6,773 bases of DNA, from positions 1 to 6,773 of the forward strand of contig JAEYQV010000084.1 in assembly GCA_023409835.1 (NCBI GenBank), read 5' to 3'. The translations under genes and the position numbers were made by a program. Shown here piece after piece: positions 6,141-6,773 of the stretch (within the stretch, counting starts at the first letter, position 1; each line of letters opens with the position of its first letter). The notes beneath the pieces were generated by a model that saw only the letters and a list, made by a program, of their open reading frames with translations, was not told the DNA's origin and made no database searches. The stretch comes from Bacillota bacterium (lineage in GTDB: Bacteria; Bacillota; Clostridia; Lachnospirales; Lachnospiraceae).

Positions 6141-6197
6141 CAGGAAGCTCCTACTAAAAACTTTGTAGGTTTGTCAGGAAGCTCCTACGAAAAACTT
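6141..6197. repeat. Two 23-bp imperfect direct repeats upstream of the sugar transferase
   Basis: CAGGAAGCTCCTAC, any base, then AAAAACTT occurs at 6141-6163 and again at 6175-6197, a 34-bp period and identical apart from the variable base. Each copy contains the small inverted motif AGGA-AGC-TCCT. GTAGG at 6165-6169, between the copies, is complementary to CCTAC in either one. The second copy ends just upstream of the predicted -35 box, a position that suits a regulator-binding site. Confidence 0.6.
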
Positions 6198-6201
6198 GTT
6201 G

Positions 6202-6230
6202 TTGAAAACATGAGAATCATGTATTATAGT
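6202..6230 (+). promoter_or_regulatory. Predicted promoter of the sugar phosphotransferase gene
   Basis: TTGAAA (6202-6207) and TATAGT (6225-6230) are 17 bp apart. An overlapping alternative is TTGTTG (6199-6204) with TATTAT (6222-6227), also at 17 bp. Transcription would start near 6237, leaving a leader of about 37 nt before the ATG at 6274. Confidence 0.55.
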
Positions 6231-6273
6231 AGATAAGTTGACAATATTCAATCTACGAAAGGCGGCATCTCCT

Positions 6274-6773
6274 ATGATAAAAGACAACCAGAAAATGCTG
6301 AACAGGGTTCATGTCCTTATGGATGCCTGTATTGTAGCGATTGCTTATCTGATTGCATATTATTTGCGATTTTATAGTCCTTTAACCAAGCTGAAGCTTT
6401 TTCGGGCTGAAACGGGTAAATTCCTGCACCTGTCTGTATACGCCCAATATCTGATTTTTACTGTACCATTATTCATTATAATCTACTCATTTATGAAGCT
6501 GTATACGCCTAAGCGCGGCAAGAAAAAGCTGGCCGAGGTATTGAACATAACAACCTCCACGATCTTTGGGGCAGTATTCTACTTTGCTTTGCTGTATATG
6601 CTGAGGCAGCGGGATATTTCCCGTTTATTTGTATTTTTATTCTCTGCCACTAATGTCATCCTCAGCTCAGGCGCCAGGCTGCTGCTTGCCTATTCCTTAA
6701 GAATTGCAAGACGCAAGGGTTATAATCTGAAGCATGTCATCCTGGTCGGATACAGTCATGCGGCAGAAAGCTA
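6274..6773 (+). CDS. Polyprenyl-phosphate sugar phosphotransferase, N-terminal part (exopolysaccharide initiation; 3' end outside window)
   Basis: The N-terminal 166 residues of a WcaJ/CpsE-like membrane enzyme. This family moves a sugar-1-phosphate from a nucleotide sugar to undecaprenyl phosphate, the first step of exopolysaccharide or capsule repeat-unit assembly. Four hydrophobic segments are visible at about 12-33, 54-77, 92-110 and 116-137, separated by basic loops (for example KRGKKK at 80-85). They are followed by the start of the Rossmann-like CoA-binding-type domain, RRKGYNLKHVILVGY (146-160), in the position usual for the family. The catalytic C-terminal bacterial sugar-transferase domain would lie beyond the right edge, so activity and sugar specificity cannot be judged. 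The start ATG at 6274 follows AAAGGCGG (about 6258-6265), a moderate Shine-Dalgarno. The gene is divergent from htrA and probably opens a surface-glycan cluster. A related polytopic nucleotide-sugar dehydratase (CapD/PglF-like) shares this N-terminal layout and is the main alternative. Confidence 0.75.
   Translation, partial: MIKDNQKMLNRVHVLMDACIVAIAYLIAYYLRFYSPLTKLKLFRAETGKFLHLSVYAQYLIFTVPLFIIIYSFMKLYTPKRGKKKLAEVLNITTSTIFGAVFYFALLYMLRQRDISRLFVFLFSATNVILSSGARLLLAYSLRIARRKGYNLKHVILVGYSHAAES

Noticed and set aside
6238..6243. Perfect TTGACA upstream of the sugar transferase
   Set aside because: A matching -10 would fall at about 6261-6266 (GGCGGC), which is the ribosome binding site and not AT-rich. 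The upstream TTGAAA/TATAGT pair fits better.

Overview
The window looks like a chromosomal segment from a low-to-moderate GC Gram-positive bacterium, most likely of class Clostridia (a Lachnospiraceae-type genome). Supporting signs are strong purine-rich ribosome binding sites, SigA-type promoters, a lipoprotein-anchored solute-binding protein, a membrane-anchored single-PDZ HtrA with a long hydrophilic N-terminus, and low-complexity acidic/basic linkers. The genus cannot be fixed from the sequence alone. There are five clear protein genes, two of them cut by the window edges, plus one small zinc-ribbon gene. There is no sign of a mobile element, CRISPR array, tRNA or rRNA.

Layout. Five genes lie on the minus strand, so transcription there runs from high to low coordinates. 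In transcription order they are an HtrA/DegP-like serine protease (4558-5976), a ClpX-type AAA+ unfoldase (2759-4228), a 67-residue zinc-ribbon protein (2514-2717), a branched-chain amino acid binding lipoprotein (1046-2299) and the LivH-type permease (3'-truncated, 1-773). On the plus strand, divergent from htrA, a membrane-bound polyprenyl-phosphate sugar phosphotransferase begins at 6274 and runs off the right edge. It probably opens an exopolysaccharide or cell-surface glycan locus.

Transcription units inferred from sequence. The htrA gene appears to be its own unit, with a long hairpin (4461-4500) behind it. The clpX gene and the zinc-ribbon gene form a two-gene unit with a good promoter at 4339-4367 and a leader that contains a 13-codon upstream ORF with its own Shine-Dalgarno. 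The livJ-like gene has a near-consensus promoter (2464-2492), a leader of about 157 nt with two interlocking inverted repeats, and a terminator at 949-981. livH seems to have a second promoter (869-897) after that terminator, with its own structured leader. Binding protein and permease can therefore be made at different levels, as is common for ABC uptake systems.

Functional themes are envelope and cytoplasmic protein quality control (HtrA outside, ClpX inside), high-affinity branched-chain amino acid uptake, and glycan assembly on a lipid carrier. The most unusual items are the ClpX, which is longer than usual, lacks the conserved RKH substrate loop and has no clpP or tig beside it, its small zinc-ribbon partner, and the uORF in front of it. 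No wholly new system is evident. These are the points worth following up.
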